From contig JAUKPH010000017.1 of the NCBI GenBank assembly GCA_030549335.1, positions 9,199,501 through 9,263,500 on the forward strand: a stretch of 64,000 nucleotides of DNA. Reading direction: 5' to 3'. The notes under the pieces are model-generated. The model was not told the DNA's origin. It did no database searches and saw only the letters and a list, made by a program, of their open reading frames with translations. Source of the DNA: Pontederia crassipes (lineage: Eukaryota; Streptophyta; Magnoliopsida; Commelinales; Pontederiaceae). Shown here piece by piece: positions 11,991 through 25,142 of this stretch; the first letter of the stretch is position 1, and every line of letters begins with the position of its first letter. The translations under genes were made by a program, and so were the position numbers.

Positions 11991-13259
11991 ATGAAGGCTT
12001 CGGCTTTGCTCTCGGCCGCCATTTGCGCGGCCTCCTTGCTCGGCGCCCTGGCCGAGCAATGCGGTTCGCAGGCAGGCGGCGCGCTGTGCCCCGGCGGCCT
12101 CTGCTGCAGCCAGTTTGGCTGGTGTGGAACCACGGCAGAGTACTGCTGCAAGGGCTGCCAGAGCCAGTGCCAGTGCTCCGGCCCGGCCCCTCCTCCGCCT
12201 AGCGGCGGCGGTGTGGCTTCGCTTCTGAACTCCAGCACGTTCGAGCAGATGCTGAAGCGCCGGAACGACCCCGCGTGCCACGCTATTGGCTTCTACACTT
12301 ACGACGCATTCGTGGCCGCGGCGAACTCCTTCCCCGGGTTCGCGAATATCGGAGATGACGCCATCCGCAGGAGGGAGATCGCTGCTTTCTTCGGGCAGAC
12401 CTCCCATGAGACGACTGGTTAGTCTTTTTCCTCATCTCAGCTGAGCGATGCGTGTGGATGCAGCTAATCACTTAGAATTCGGACGTACACAGGTGGAAGT
12501 GATAGGAAGGATGCGCCGGAATGGGGCTACTGCTTCAAGGAGGAACAGTCCGATCGATCTAATCATTGTGTTGACAGCGCGCAGTGGCCATGCGTTAAGA
12601 ACAAGTCCTATTACGGCCGAGGTCCCATTCAGATTTCCTAGTAAGTAGTTTCTGCCTGATCGATCAAGCAACATTTTTTTAAAAAAAATTTAGTACGTTA
12701 ACTGGATCTTGTTTCTCGCTAGCCTTTTTCATAAGTTTCTTTTCTTCAAGTTTTCTGAATCAGAACACTGAGCTCTAATGCATAAAAGTAGCTTCCTGTT
12801 CGCTACGAACTCACCCCGTCCGTCCATCCTTCATGCAGCAACTACAATTATGGGCCGGCAGGGAAAGCCATCGGCGTCGACCTGCTGAACAACCCGGACC
12901 TGGTTTCGACGGACCCGATCATCTCATTCAAGACCGCGCTGTGGTTCTGGATGACGCCGCAGTCGCTGAAGCCGTCCTGCCACGACGTCGTCACTGGGAA
13001 TTGGAGTCCGACGGCAGCCGACAAGTTGGCCGGACGACTGCCGGGGTACGGCGTCATCACCAACATCATCAATGGAGGGGTGGAGTGCGGCAGAGGGTTC
13101 GACGCTCGCGTCGACGACCGGATCGGATTCTACAAGAGGTACTGCGGCCTGCTCGGCATCGGCTACGGGGACAACCTCGATTGCTACAGCCAGAAGCCCT
13201 TTGGCCAAGCGGTGGAACAGCAGCAGCTGCCGCCTGCAGCATCCAGCTACTCCATGTAG
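11991..13259 (+). CDS. Class I chitinase (hevein domain plus GH19)
   Basis: This endochitinase hydrolyses beta-1,4-GlcNAc polymers of fungal walls (PR-3 family). There are three exons: 11991-12417, 12493-12640 and 12839-13259. The introns are 75 and 198 bp, GT-AG, and the joined CDS is 996 nt (331 residues). Residues 1-21 form a signal peptide ending ALA. Residues 22-60 are a hevein-type chitin-binding domain. A Pro/Gly hinge follows, and the GH19 domain starts near residue 80. HETTGG at 139-144 supplies catalytic Glu140, and YCFKEE supplies the second acid, probably Glu160. NYNYG and [11 protein letters not shown] are also present. The hevein domain has nine Cys (YCC where YCG is common). 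After the usual DCYSQKPFG ending, a 17-residue tail may be a vacuolar sorting propeptide. Exon GC is high. The gene looks intact. Confidence 0.95.
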
Positions 13260-13270
13260 TAGTTTTACTC

Positions 13271-13276
13271 AATAAA
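13271..13276 (+). terminator. Poly(A) signal of the chitinase
   Basis: AATAAA occurs 11 bp after the TAG stop, giving a very short 3' UTR if used. T-rich DNA follows. Confidence 0.5.
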
Positions 13277-16200
13277 CTATTTGGTGTTATGTTGCTTATG
13301 CATGCTCAGAGTCACAGTGTCCGTATGTGCGATGTGATCCTGTGACTTGCTCATCGCCTTCAAATAAGAGTCTCATGTGCTTGGGACCATGAATTTATAA
13401 AGTTTGTACGAATCTTAATATAATACAAGTCTTTTAAGTTTTTTTCAATTGTCTATCCCAATATTTGGGTAGCTGTGTCTCATCCTGAATTCGGCTAAAC
13501 GTTGGCGGACTTATCCTCTCATCCCCTCACTAACCTGGTGTTATTCCGCGTTGCGAACTGTTTCCCCTCTTCTGAGCATATCCATCTGTCAAATCAGCGT
13601 TCGAAATAAAGGAGTCGACACGCTTCGTCTTCGAATGACGAATGATGAATGATGATTGATGATTGATGATTGATGATTGATGATGTATGCACTACACTCT
13701 TTTTCCATGATCTAAGCTTAAATTCTAATCTTTCACTCAACATATCTAGTGCATCTCATTCATTGATTAATGAATTAATGATTAAGATAATTAATATTTT
13801 TAAATCATAAAGTTTAATAATTTTTTATCAAATCCATTTATACAATAATTAAGATGCGATCAACATCTCTACAAAGTAAAAAATATTTTGTAAGTACATT
13901 AATCCATTTCTATAATGTATTATTTCAAGTTTACAATTAACATCGTTATGATATTGAATCGTAAAACGTTGTTATAGAATAAATTCGTTAGTGAGTGGCT
14001 GAGTGCGGTAAAAATAGTAGTAGGAATGTCGCGAGAAACTGTTATTAGTTATTTAATTTCATAATTTGATAAGAGAAAAAATATTATTTTCTAAATATGT
14101 TTGTAATTAAAAAATAAAATAGTGAAAATAAAATAATATAATAACAATTTGATGATGAGGTTTAGGCCTTAATGAGAATGATTAAGCATGTGAATCCAAA
14201 AAGATTAACTTAGTCTCTTAGAGTTTTCCTAAATTTTTAATTTAATAAAAGTAAATTTTCACGCTCCGCTCGATAAACAAAATGAAATAGATCATTGAAG
14301 CATGAATAAATATAAAAAATCAACAAAAAAAACATATGCACGCGATGATTAAATTTAAAAGATAATTAGGATATAATACTAAAATATGTTAGGCTTTACA
14401 CACATTAAACTCTCACAAACTTAAAGGATTTCTTGTTCTTAAGTAAAATTCGAATCAAGACAAAAAAATAAGGGTTTCAATAATAATCTCCACAATACTA
14501 ACTAATTTTCCAACGTTGTCTTTTGCACGTCTACTACCCTATATCTCATCACTTTTCATTTAGTTAGTTAATTACATATAACATCTTTTATATGTAGCAC
14601 ATCTTTTATGTCACTAGCAAAACTGCCTTTTTTATTTATTCACCCCAAGCACACCGAAGTTCCAAAAAACACATTCGTATTACTTAATTTATTTTTCTTT
14701 TTTCATTTTTTTATTTCAACATTATGTGTTTTTTTTATTTTATTTCATTTTTATAAGTTCAAAAAGTAATTTTAATTAAAGGCTACTACTATCAAGAGTA
14801 AAATAAAAATAAGAAATAAAAGTATGCATAAACATAAAATTGTAGTGTGGACATATAATTCTTGTTCATGGCACATAGATCAACGTTAAGGCATTAAATG
14901 ATATAACATAACTAAATAAGTGAGCATTATATAATTAGAAAGTATTTTTTCTCTTGAAAACATAACTTGTTTCCAATTCCAAATAAGACAACCAAATAAG
15001 TACTAAAGAATGGACACATATCTTTATAGTGAAGGACTAAAATTTTAGGGATGACAAAAACTCTTAGAGATGGGGTCACACATGTCTTTTCGACATATAC
15101 TTAGGATTGCGTTTAATTTTTTTATCTAATTTGCACATGGCATTCTTTATTTAATTAATCTATTTGAGTTAGTAATGTACTCTATTTTGGTGATATTTTG
15201 CATAAAAATACTTGAAAAAGGTGAAAACATGATAGAAAGAAGAATCATGCAAAAAGAAGTTAAATTTGCTTCTGAAATATAAAAAATTATGGATTTCACT
15301 TGCCATGATGTCATACCACGACTGTTGTAGTGCCAACTCCAGGTCTCGTCATGGTGACTACAGTGCGAGTATGAGGAGAGACAGAAGGAAACACTGAGTC
15401 GTTACAAGTACATATATTGATGTTATAAGCAAATTTCACGCTTCATTATAGTGGCATCACAGACATTAGGATACATACAATGAACACATAACATAATATA
15501 ATGGGTCGTTACAGCTCCATAACGACCTGTAACTTCAGCTTTCATGAAAACAAACACGAGTCGTAATATTAATATAACGACTTTCACAGAGAAGTTACAA
15601 TGAGAAGTTAATTATCATTGGTTGTTGCTTTTTCATAATGATCGAGAAAACTTAAGTTATGAGATCAACTTGAAAATCAATCCAATTCATGGGTCATGAC
15701 CACCAAGCACCAATTCTATGCCAAGTTTGATTCAAACAATGCATTGCCCGTTACATACACATCAAGGGACTATGATTACGTCAAAATTTGAGTTGAAAAA
15801 TTATTTTCAAAAGAATTTCATATGCACACGGACTCCAACGGATACAATATGCTTAAAATATTTTATGATTAGAATCTCGGAGTTTGACAAAGCTAATATT
15901 TTATATTTACTTCATATGTGGATTTACCTTATTTTGATATAGAAAGGAGTTCTGCCGATCACAAAAAATTCGAAGCCTTATAAATTGAGGCCCTCTTCAA
16001 CTTGGAGAGAGGATGCTATAGTATACAACCGAAGTTTTAAAACCAAGAACATGAGATAATTCATATGATTTGCTAGAAAATTTCTACAAGGTTGACTCTT
16101 GATGAGGGTTTCATCATTGTTTCAATACTCTATGATTTACCTTATGTTGGGATGATATCATACTTAATTGATCTATTTTTCTATTTTTTGTTATCTGAAT

Positions 16201-17120
16201 AATTTAGTTTTATTTTTGTTTAAGACATTTGTAATAGTTTAAATGATAAGATAAATTATTAAAATACATTCATAATTGTTTAAAGTATAGTTTTCCTTTG
16301 AATATGCATGTTATTATTAAAGTATTTCCAAAGATTATTTGTCTTCTCTAGATAACTATTATTCTAGTAGGACTATAATATAAGTGTTAATAATTTAGAG
16401 TTTACATTTTAATGCATCTTGATCTCATGTTTGATTATACTAGATGCGGTAGTCTCAATCTTAATTTAATTAAAATAGGTCGGTTGATTATAGACAAAAA
16501 TTAATACATCTAGTAGACTTTAATCCATATTAAAAATTAACTTGTATTATTCGGTCAAATCAGATTGTCTACAATATAAGGCCCTAAACATCAGTAAATG
16601 TAATTATATTTATATTTATATTTATATTTATATTTAATATTTATTTTTCTGTAATTCTATTTGTTGAATACTTTATTTGAAACTAATAATCTTTTATTAG
16701 TATATGAGATTAGTTTAGTTAAGTAAATTGATTTCTCGTTGGATAGTCAATCTTTACTCATTATATTTTATTACTGAAAAACTAGTGCACTTGCTAGCAT
16801 TATATTACTACCAATTTTCGCATTGCGGGGACTTCTAAGAATCCCTCGTGGAGGATAGAAATGACCGGAGGACATTTAGAGAATTAGGATGTAGATCAAT
16901 TCTCTCATGTCACAGGGTTCTAATTCCTAAAATTAATATAAATTTGTTTTAATTTTAATACTTATTAAATAGTTTATTTTAAAGTATTTATATATTTGAT
17001 TTTATTTTGTGATTGTATAAGTTAATAATATTTTAATAACTTAATGCATGTCTATGTTATTTTATTAAATATTAAAAATATTGATAATTTTGTATATGAT
17101 AGTGGTCCAAAATCCTCACA
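13277..17120. other. AT-rich intergenic DNA with decayed repeats
   Basis: No gene is visible in 3.8 kb. A TGATTGA microsatellite lies at about 13640-13684 and a TATATT repeat at about 16606-16640. The block at about 15300-16060 resembles 62590-63044 near the other end of the window (shared phrases such as AGAGTTTGACAAAG, and a TATAAA followed by an AGAGAGGATG-like segment). It is probably a diverged LTR or other repeat copy. The remainder is low-complexity AT-rich sequence. Confidence 0.4.
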
Positions 17121-18535
17121 TTTCACTACAAGAAAACTGTCGAATAACGACGATGGTTAGTGTCACAAGATGTGGTGATGCTAAGTCGACGCCAATAGCG
17201 TATATATAGTGAAGCAATTGTGCCAAGGAATCACAACACTAACTGCCTCACTATAGCGGCACATTAGTGTCACATTAGCGTATAGAAAGTCGACGCTACA
17301 TACAATGCCATGGAGACGCTACTTCGTCCCTATTGTTACGCACCAGAATGAGGAATGTGTGGTATATCGTAGCATTGTATTGGCGTCGACGGAAGCCGAT
17401 GCTAAAATAGCATCACAATATGAGTGATGCTAGTTGGCACGACAGATAGAGTCGATATTGGGCGTCGCCCGCTTGCACTATGTTGGCGTAGACTTTCTGC
17501 GATGCTAATTAGCGCCACCAATGTTGCGAGGCTATGTAGACGCTTTGCGAATTAAATATTCCTAATTAAATATATATGTTACCAGTTCCTACATTTACCT
17601 ACATATGTATTCCTATATTATGTGTTACCTACATATATATTCGTATACTATATGTTAGCTACATTATATGTATTACCTACATATATATTCTTATACCATA
17701 TGTTACATATATATATATTATAGATAAATTATTTTTATTCTTAATCATGGAATACGAGGGTTGAACTAAGTGATATGATTTAGCGCCACAGTATATATAG
17801 ACGCAATGGCATTGATATAGTATTCCAATACATATATATTATACTAAGTTAGAGCCACCACTGCATCAATTTAGCGCCGCAAGTATTTGGCATCTCAAAG
17901 ATGTGATGCCGTGTCGACACTATTCGGTCGCTATATATTTTAGCCACGACGTAGCACCGAAATAGCGAGGCAACCCCACCAACCTCCTCCTCTGCCTCCT
18001 CCGACCCTGCCACCCTGCTCCGACGCTAATGTAGATTCCTCCTCCGCCGGCCTCCTCTGACCCCATCGCCCTCCTCCGCTGCCTTCATCCGACCCTGCCG
18101 GCTTCCTCCTCCATCAACCTCCTCCTCCCTTGCCCTTCTCCAACCCCGCCGCCCTGCTCCGATGCTAATATAAATAGTGTAACATATATATATATGTATT
18201 TATGTATGTATGTATGTATGTAGACATATATATATGTATATATAGATATATTCTTATAATTAGGTAATATAAACTTATAATATATACATTTGATAATATA
18301 AATATATGTATAAAATAGTTTATCTAATATGAACACCTGCACACACACACATCATATATCATATCATATCTTAATTATATATCTATAATATTAATCAAAA
18401 TATTTTAAAATTAACTATCTATAAACTATATTTTTTATCTCCTTAGTTATATAATTATACATATACGTATATGTTGATATAGATATACATATATTTATTT
18501 ATGTGCATTCAATCAATTTATAGTGACACATTAGC

Positions 18536-20900
18536 GTTATATTAGCGACACCATCCTTCTAGCGACACATTGGTTGTAACATTTAAAAAAAGGTGGAATT
18601 TGTTTAAAAGTTAAGGGCAATTTCGACATTTTGCAGGAACTGACAACAGAAAGAAAAAATAATAATAAATTGACCGTGTGGTAAGAGAAAAAAATAAAAA
18701 AGGATCGTCGTCTTCCCCACCCCGTTGTTGTAGTACCCCCCACGAATGCTCCAACCGTCACCCATTTCGGCTATCGTTTCTCCTCCGTCCGGCCATCATT
18801 TTTCATGTGTGAGGTATCTTTGGAAAGAGGACAACGAGACGAACATTTTACATGGGTTAGGAGATGATCGGTCCACTGTGCGTGACACAGCAAGCTTAGA
18901 ATGCGAGGAGATGGAAATTTCGTCGACAACGATTTCGATGATGATTTTGACTGTGATTCACACTGATCCTTCTCCCGATGAGTTGTACATCATTCTCAGG
19001 TTAATTAGGATCATTTTGAAGGGTTTTAATTATGCCTTCGTTCCAAAACACGTAGGAGACCGAAATTGGGGCTTTCCGGCGAACTTTTCTAGCGACCTTT
19101 CCGGCGAACCGACGAGGAACTCCGACCAATCTTATCTCGACGTTCTGTACATGAGGCAAAAAGAAATCGGATTGTTGTTCGTATAATAATTAATCACTAA
19201 TCTTTTTTTAAGTTCGTAGGTTTTGAATTTCGATCATTCTCTGGCGACCTTTCCGATGACTCGTTCTCGTGTCGCGATTGGTAAGGGAATAAGAATGTGC
19301 ATGTGATTGGATTTCAGCTATGTGAACAAATTTAAATTAACTTTATTTTATTATTGATGAATAAGACATTCGATGGCTTTTCGACATTTTGACGGGTTCG
19401 ACAATGATTTTGAGAACGGTGGCTACTGTGGTTGTGGTATGAATGATCGGATAACTAGAAGTCAATTTTTATAATGCAGTAAAAGTCATAATTGGATGTT
19501 GTCTTAAAAATTGATTTGAACTTCGCTTATAGGGGTTGTTAATCGGAGGCGACGGTTCGGTTGAAATTTGATTAGGCGGTTAATAGATGACAATGCCTTC
19601 TTTTCCTTCTCGGTAAGTATTTTAGCAAATCCATAATATGACTTGGCTTATGATAAGTATGTTGAGTTGTTGCGAAGAGTGAATTATCAATTAAATTTTA
19701 TAATATTAATTTATCAAGTAATAGATGTGATATGTTGTGTTTACTTTTGATTAAATTTGGACGAGGAGTTAATTTGGGCTCTCGACGAATCCAAGATGAG
19801 GGAACTTATCTCAATTGATATGAACCACTTATCTCCTTTGAGTGATGACATTGTCCCATCCGATGTGGGACTAGTTTTTGTGATAATTTTTTCCCATGTA
19901 AAAATCATATTATTTGTATGCTTCTTATATGTGCTCTAATATGACTGTGATATTTTATTATGAATTGTGGAAGTCTTTAATTAATAGAAGTTTCTCCTGT
20001 CACCTGAAATGAAGGATTTACTTTTGAAATGAAATGTTTCTTTAGTATAATTATTTCAAGTTTTAGATTTTCATTTTGAAATTGCATTCATGCATTACAT
20101 GTAAAATTCGCATAACACGGAGTGTTTTCACCTCGGAGGATTGGCCAACTTTGGGTAGACCGATTTACGAAGAGCATGTTCAATACCCTATGTCAATATA
20201 GTGATACGAAGGGTGAAATTAGAACAACCATCCTGTGTATGGGATATGAAGGATGGAAAGTAGAGATAAGAAGCCTTGTGTCAATGGGATACGAAGGACA
20301 GTTCAACGTCCTGTGTCAATGGGATACGAGGGACATAGTTAAAACAACCACCCTATGTCAACGTGTGGGGTGAGATTGATTCCTCTATTGAGGAGATTGG
20401 ATATCTATATTTGATGATGTTTCTCCAAATTTTATGATGTTATCTTATTATCATGCATGTGCATCCATAACATTCATTTTGGTATGATCATTATTTTAAA
20501 GAATTTTCTTGGAGAAATGAGAAGGGTTTGGAATAATTTTTTAAAATGAAAAGTTGGTTTTTCCTTCGCTGTTTTAACATTTGAGATAATCATTTTACTC
20601 ACTGAGCATGTGTGAGAGGCGTGATTATTGAATAGCTAATTTCACGTTTCATTGAGTTTTCTTATACGAATTTATTTCTTGATGAATGTTTTGAAAGATT
20701 TTGTAAATGTTGGATAATTGTGTGGAGCGAATGATGCTCACGTTATATGGTTTACGAGCATCTGACTCGTGATTTTGATTTAAGAGTGAGCTTGAGACTC
20801 ACTATTTTGGGCATGTGTCCCACCATTTTAACTATCTGATGAATTGTCAGTAATGTCCTTACAACTGCCTATGATGATTAAAGTTTTGAAGTTAATTGTT
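18536..20900. other. Interior of the CACTA element, unassigned ORFs
   Basis: A 146-codon plus-strand ORF (18746-19186) and shorter ones at 19757-19939 and 20122-20373 have no recognisable domain. The 20122-20373 stretch contains three to four imperfect direct repeats built on a TGTCAATGGGATACGA phrase. The stretch could be a nested LTR-like insertion, but I could not find paired ends. Confidence 0.3.
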
Positions 20901-21419
20901 GCAATGAGATATATATGACTAATTGTATATGACGAATAAACGAATTTACGCATACGTCATGCCGAAATTTTTGAAAATTTCCAGAGTTAGTTTATTTTTG
21001 AAATGTTAGTTTCCGTTGAAGATTTGAATTTGAATTTAAATGATTGATTTTTCGGTTTCACCCCTTATGGCGCCAAAACGAGTAGAAGGGCATCACAATA
21101 GCATCGCCGACTGTCGATGCCACCCTTGCACCGTGCATAACGGTGCATCCCAAGCAATCAACGCCAATGAGACGCGAATGTTAAACCTTAGCGTCGCAAT
21201 TTTAGAGTCGCTAATACATGGCGCTATCCGGCATATTTTATAATTAATTATCTATTAACATGACATGACATTAGCAATGCAATAGCGTCAGAACATATGT
21301 GTCACTAATTGGTGATCCATGTGCTCGTTGGAGAACGAATCCTAACCCTCCTTTCTTTTAATCCAACACTTTGCATTCTATTGTCACTTGCCATGGCACC
21401 ACCAACATACTCTCTTTTT

Positions 21420-22134
21420 ACCCCCTCCTCTTATACTCCTTTCGGTAATGATCCGTGTTGCTCAATTCCTCCACCTCCACCTCCGACGTCCACAAGCTCT
21501 ACACCATACGCGCCGCCATCGCCCACCTCCACTCTGAAGGCGGGCGATCGCCACCACCACCACCGCCACACTGCGGCTCTTGCTCTACTCTCGCATCGGT
21601 CCAATCGCCTCCATGTGCTCCGACCATTGGGACTCCACACACCGCTGCTGCTTCGCCCTCTTCCTTGACGACTCTGCCACTATTTCTTCACCCTCTGCCC
21701 TGACGACTCCGCTGTCGCCATCGATTCGCCCCCCCAAGATCCCTCCCTCCTTCCCCATCCCCTCCGACCCCTTCTCCTCCCCTCTACCTGATGCGGCCTT
21801 CTGTTGTCATCGCCGCCGCCTGATTCCCCACCATCCTTGGCTTCACCCAGAAGGGCGAGTTCGGACATTTCCTCTCCGCCAAGTCCACCCTCGGCCTACC
21901 CCTCCTACAACTCAACCTCGCCAGATCCGCCTAGGCCAGGCCTCGATGTCAGCGGCAGCGTGGGGACACTCACCGCACAACTTCGGTGACTGTGCCACCG
22001 TGCTCACACCACCCATGGCTAAGGTGCAACGGGGGCGTAGGAGGCCGCCGGAAATCGGGTGCAGAGAGCGGGCCAGAGTCCGCTGGCGGAGGAGGAGGAG
22101 GAGTGCGAGAACGCTGAGAAGGGGGAGTCACTGA
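21420..22134. other. GC-rich, proline-rich segment in the CACTA element
   Basis: An abrupt GC-rich block inside AT-rich DNA is open in several frames, giving Pro- and His-rich translations such as runs of six prolines. The composition resembles plant 5' exon DNA, so captured gene sequence is possible. No frame gives a domain I recognise. Confidence 0.3.
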
Positions 22135-23214
22135 ATTTTGATTTTGATTGTATTGAGCTGTAATTTGATTGTAAAATAATGAATTTACAATTTTAATGAA
22201 CTATAAAACTCCTTAATATCTTAATGCAATGGTGTCGAATTTTGATTTCTCTTTTGATTCGAGACGATGTAAATTGAATGTAAAATCATTTGAAATCTTA
22301 AGATGTCTCCGACGTGAATATTGTGATAGTGGTGATTTACAGTATTATATAAAATATTATTTAGCATTGACAAACAACATCGTTTGAACGCCACAATAGC
22401 ACCGTGATGGAGGATTATTTTTGCGCCTGAATAGCATTACCATGGCATCACTCACAATAGCGCCGCGATAGAGTCAACTTTTGAGACATTAAAAGTGATT
22501 CCCCGATCCTGCAAATAATGTCATCGTTGCATCGGTGTAGCGCCATGTGACGATGACAATAGCGTCACACACTTGTGGGCACAGCTGCGACGCTGATAAT
22601 ACCATAACTTTTGCGTCGCCACGTCCATGGTGCCAAGTCGATGCTAATGTGTCATGATTTTGATCAGTGCCTAGTTAATGACGCATTAGCAACAATATAG
22701 TGTGTCGCTAATTGATCAATTTCTTGTAGTGCATTGGGATTGAGGATCAATATTTAACTCACTCCACCAAGAGATTTAAGGGCTAAGTGGGGCTAGAACC
22801 CTCCTACATAGGGTTGAATGCCATCTTCATAAGACCTTTAAATAATTTTATTTTGTTTGAGTCCTTCAATGTTTTTATATTACACTAACAATTAAAATGC
22901 CAATAATTAAGGATAAATTGCATAAAAAGCCCAAACTTCAATTTTATTCTCAAGCCTAAGGTAAATTTTTAGTTTTTCATAAAAAATCATGAACTTTGAA
23001 ATTCCTATTACCGTGTTTTGGAATTCTAAATTTCCAATTCTAAAAATATCTCATGCTTGATTTTGCCATACGATTTTGAATCTGTATTATTGACTTTGGA
23101 ATTCTAAAGTTTCAATTACTAAACATATTCTAGGGTCCTTCCGGGAGGGTGCAGAAATAATAATGAAAATATTAAAAATATTTTATGACATTACTATGTT
23201 ATCACTTTCAGAAA

Positions 23215-25095
23215 GATATCGACACCCTATTCCTCGATTTTGATATGCTTGATGAGTTCCATGATTTTGCTATATTTTTTAAGATCGATTTAAAAAGGAT
23301 ACAATCAAATCAGGATGAGGGAAGGTGATGAATAGAAGACTATCTTTAAAACAAAACATAATGAATCGAGCCTTGCATGCTTTTATAGGCAAATTTATTG
23401 TTGCATATTTTGATGACATCTTACTTTTATGCATTGGTGAGAGCTTTAGAGATTTGGCAACACTATTTGTGATTAAAAAACATTTGTCATTCGTTTAGGC
23501 CATGAATCCTTAAAACACTCGAAGGGACAAGGTAAGCTAAATCGATGGCATGATCACTGAGTTGAATTCATTAAAATATTTCCTTTTGTTATCAAATATT
23601 ATAACTATGGAAAGGAAAACATAGCTATTGATGTGTTGTCATGAAGTATACACTTATCTCATAGTTGATGCAAAATTTTTGGGTTTTGAATATTTCAAAG
23701 ATTTGTGTGAGAAAGATACATATTTTTCTGTTGTGTTTAAAGCTCCTGAAAAATTTTGGTTTTGACATTTTTTACAAATTTGAAGGGTATTTGTTATACA
23801 AGAATAAGTTATGTATTTCTCAATGTTCTATGCGTGAATTATTTGTTAAAAACTCACATGCAGAAGAATTGTTGGGGGATTTTGGAGTTTTGAAAACTTT
23901 AAAAACTCTGAAAGAACATTTATTTTGGTATCATATGAAGAGAGATGTGCAATGAAATTACAATAATTGGATAGCATATAGGAAGACTAAATATAAAATT
24001 AGGCCTCATGGATTATATATACCTTTTCAGTTCTTAGTCATCATTGAACTCATGTTTTCATAGATTTTGTTCTAGCTTTGCTTAGGTCTAGAAGTGGCAA
24101 AGGCACTATATTTGTTATTGTTGATAGGTTTCCGAAAACGGCACACTTTATTCATTGTCATAAAACTAATTATGCCACTAATATTGCAGATTTATTTTTT
24201 AAAGAGGTTGTGTGTCTACGTGGCATTTTAAAGATTATTGTAAGTGATAGGGATGTCAAATTTCGGAGCCACTTTTGACATATTTTATGGGATAAGTTTG
24301 GTACAAAAATATTGTATTCTACTACTTGTCACCGGTAAACTAATGGGCAAACCAAGGTAGTAAATCAAACTCTTGGTACTTTATTGCAGGCTACGATAAT
24401 GAAAAATTTGAAATCTTGGGAAGAATGCTTACTTGTAATTGAATTTTCTTATAATAGAACATTGCATACATCTACCAAGTTACTCCTTTTGAAGTTGTTT
24501 ATGACTTTAATCCATTAAATCATTTAGATTTGATTCCATTGCTAGTGAAAGAAGTTGCCAATCTAGATGGCAAAAGAAAAGTAGAATTGATTAAGAAGAT
24601 TCATGAGGATACCAGGGATCATATTTTTTAAAGAAATGAACAAGTTTCTAGTCGCATGAATACCAAGAGAAAGAAGATTACTTTTCAACCAAGAGATCTC
24701 GTTTGGGTGCGTTTTAGAAAGAAGATATTTCCATAAGAACGAAAATCAAAGTTGCATCCACGTGGAGATGGTCCTTTCGAGATTCTTGAGAAAATTAATG
24801 ACAATGTCTATAAAGTCAACTTGCAAGGTAAGTATGAAGTGAGTTCTACTTTCAATATTACTGACTTGTCTTCTTTTAATTTTAATACAAATTCGAGGAT
24901 GGAGTCCTTTTGAAAGGAGGGAAAAGATATGAACGTGAAAGTTTCCATAAATGCAACTGATGCTAAGAATGATGTTCCAGCAATGTTTTATGATCAAGAT
25001 AGTGTTGTAGATCTTAGAGATAATGAAACTAAAGCTAATCAAGAACCCTTGCGATTTACAATTGGTCCAATTACAAGATCAAGGGAAAAATAACT
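23215..25095 (+). pseudogene. Degenerate Ty3/gypsy pol (reverse transcriptase to integrase tail)
   Basis: At about 23215-23480 the sequence reads, in broken frames, as a gypsy reverse transcriptase: a KIDL block, then YFDDIL, the catalytic YxDD motif. After a gap, 24078-24278 is open and encodes the integrase core with [12 protein letters not shown] and VSDRDVKF. The Glu of the DDE triad falls in NGQTKVVNQTL, where the usual Glu position is Lys. The integrase C-terminal part continues to about 24880 (GDGPFEILEKINDN), with several stops. A purine run (GAAAGGAGGG, about 24915) marks the end of the internal region. No flanking LTR pair was identified. Confidence 0.8.
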
Positions 25096-25133
25096 TCGGG
25101 CTACGGTAGAAACTCATTTTCAATGCGTCTACA

Positions 25134-25142
25134 ACTATGGAT
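25134..25142. repeat. Target site duplication ACTATGGAT (left)
   Basis: Nine bases identical to 25879-25887 flank the foldback element. Nine base pairs is the typical Mutator-like duplication length. Confidence 0.75.

Larger units (their letters stand above)
17124..22731. mobile_element. CACTA (En/Spm-type) element without visible transposase
   Basis: The left end CACTACAAGAAAA (17124) and the right end TTTCTTGTAGTG (to 22731) are inverted CACTA termini. Both ends carry dense subterminal motifs of the GCGTCGC, GACGCTA and TAGCGCC kind, on both strands, as CACTA elements do. The 5.6 kb interior has no ORF resembling the known CACTA transposases, so it looks non-autonomous. The 3 bp on either side (TTT and CAT) do not match, so the expected 3-bp duplication is absent or mutated. 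Confidence 0.75.

Noticed and set aside
18746-19186. A 146-codon ORF inside the CACTA element as a transposase
   Set aside because: It has no catalytic or zinc-finger motif and is far shorter than CACTA transposases.
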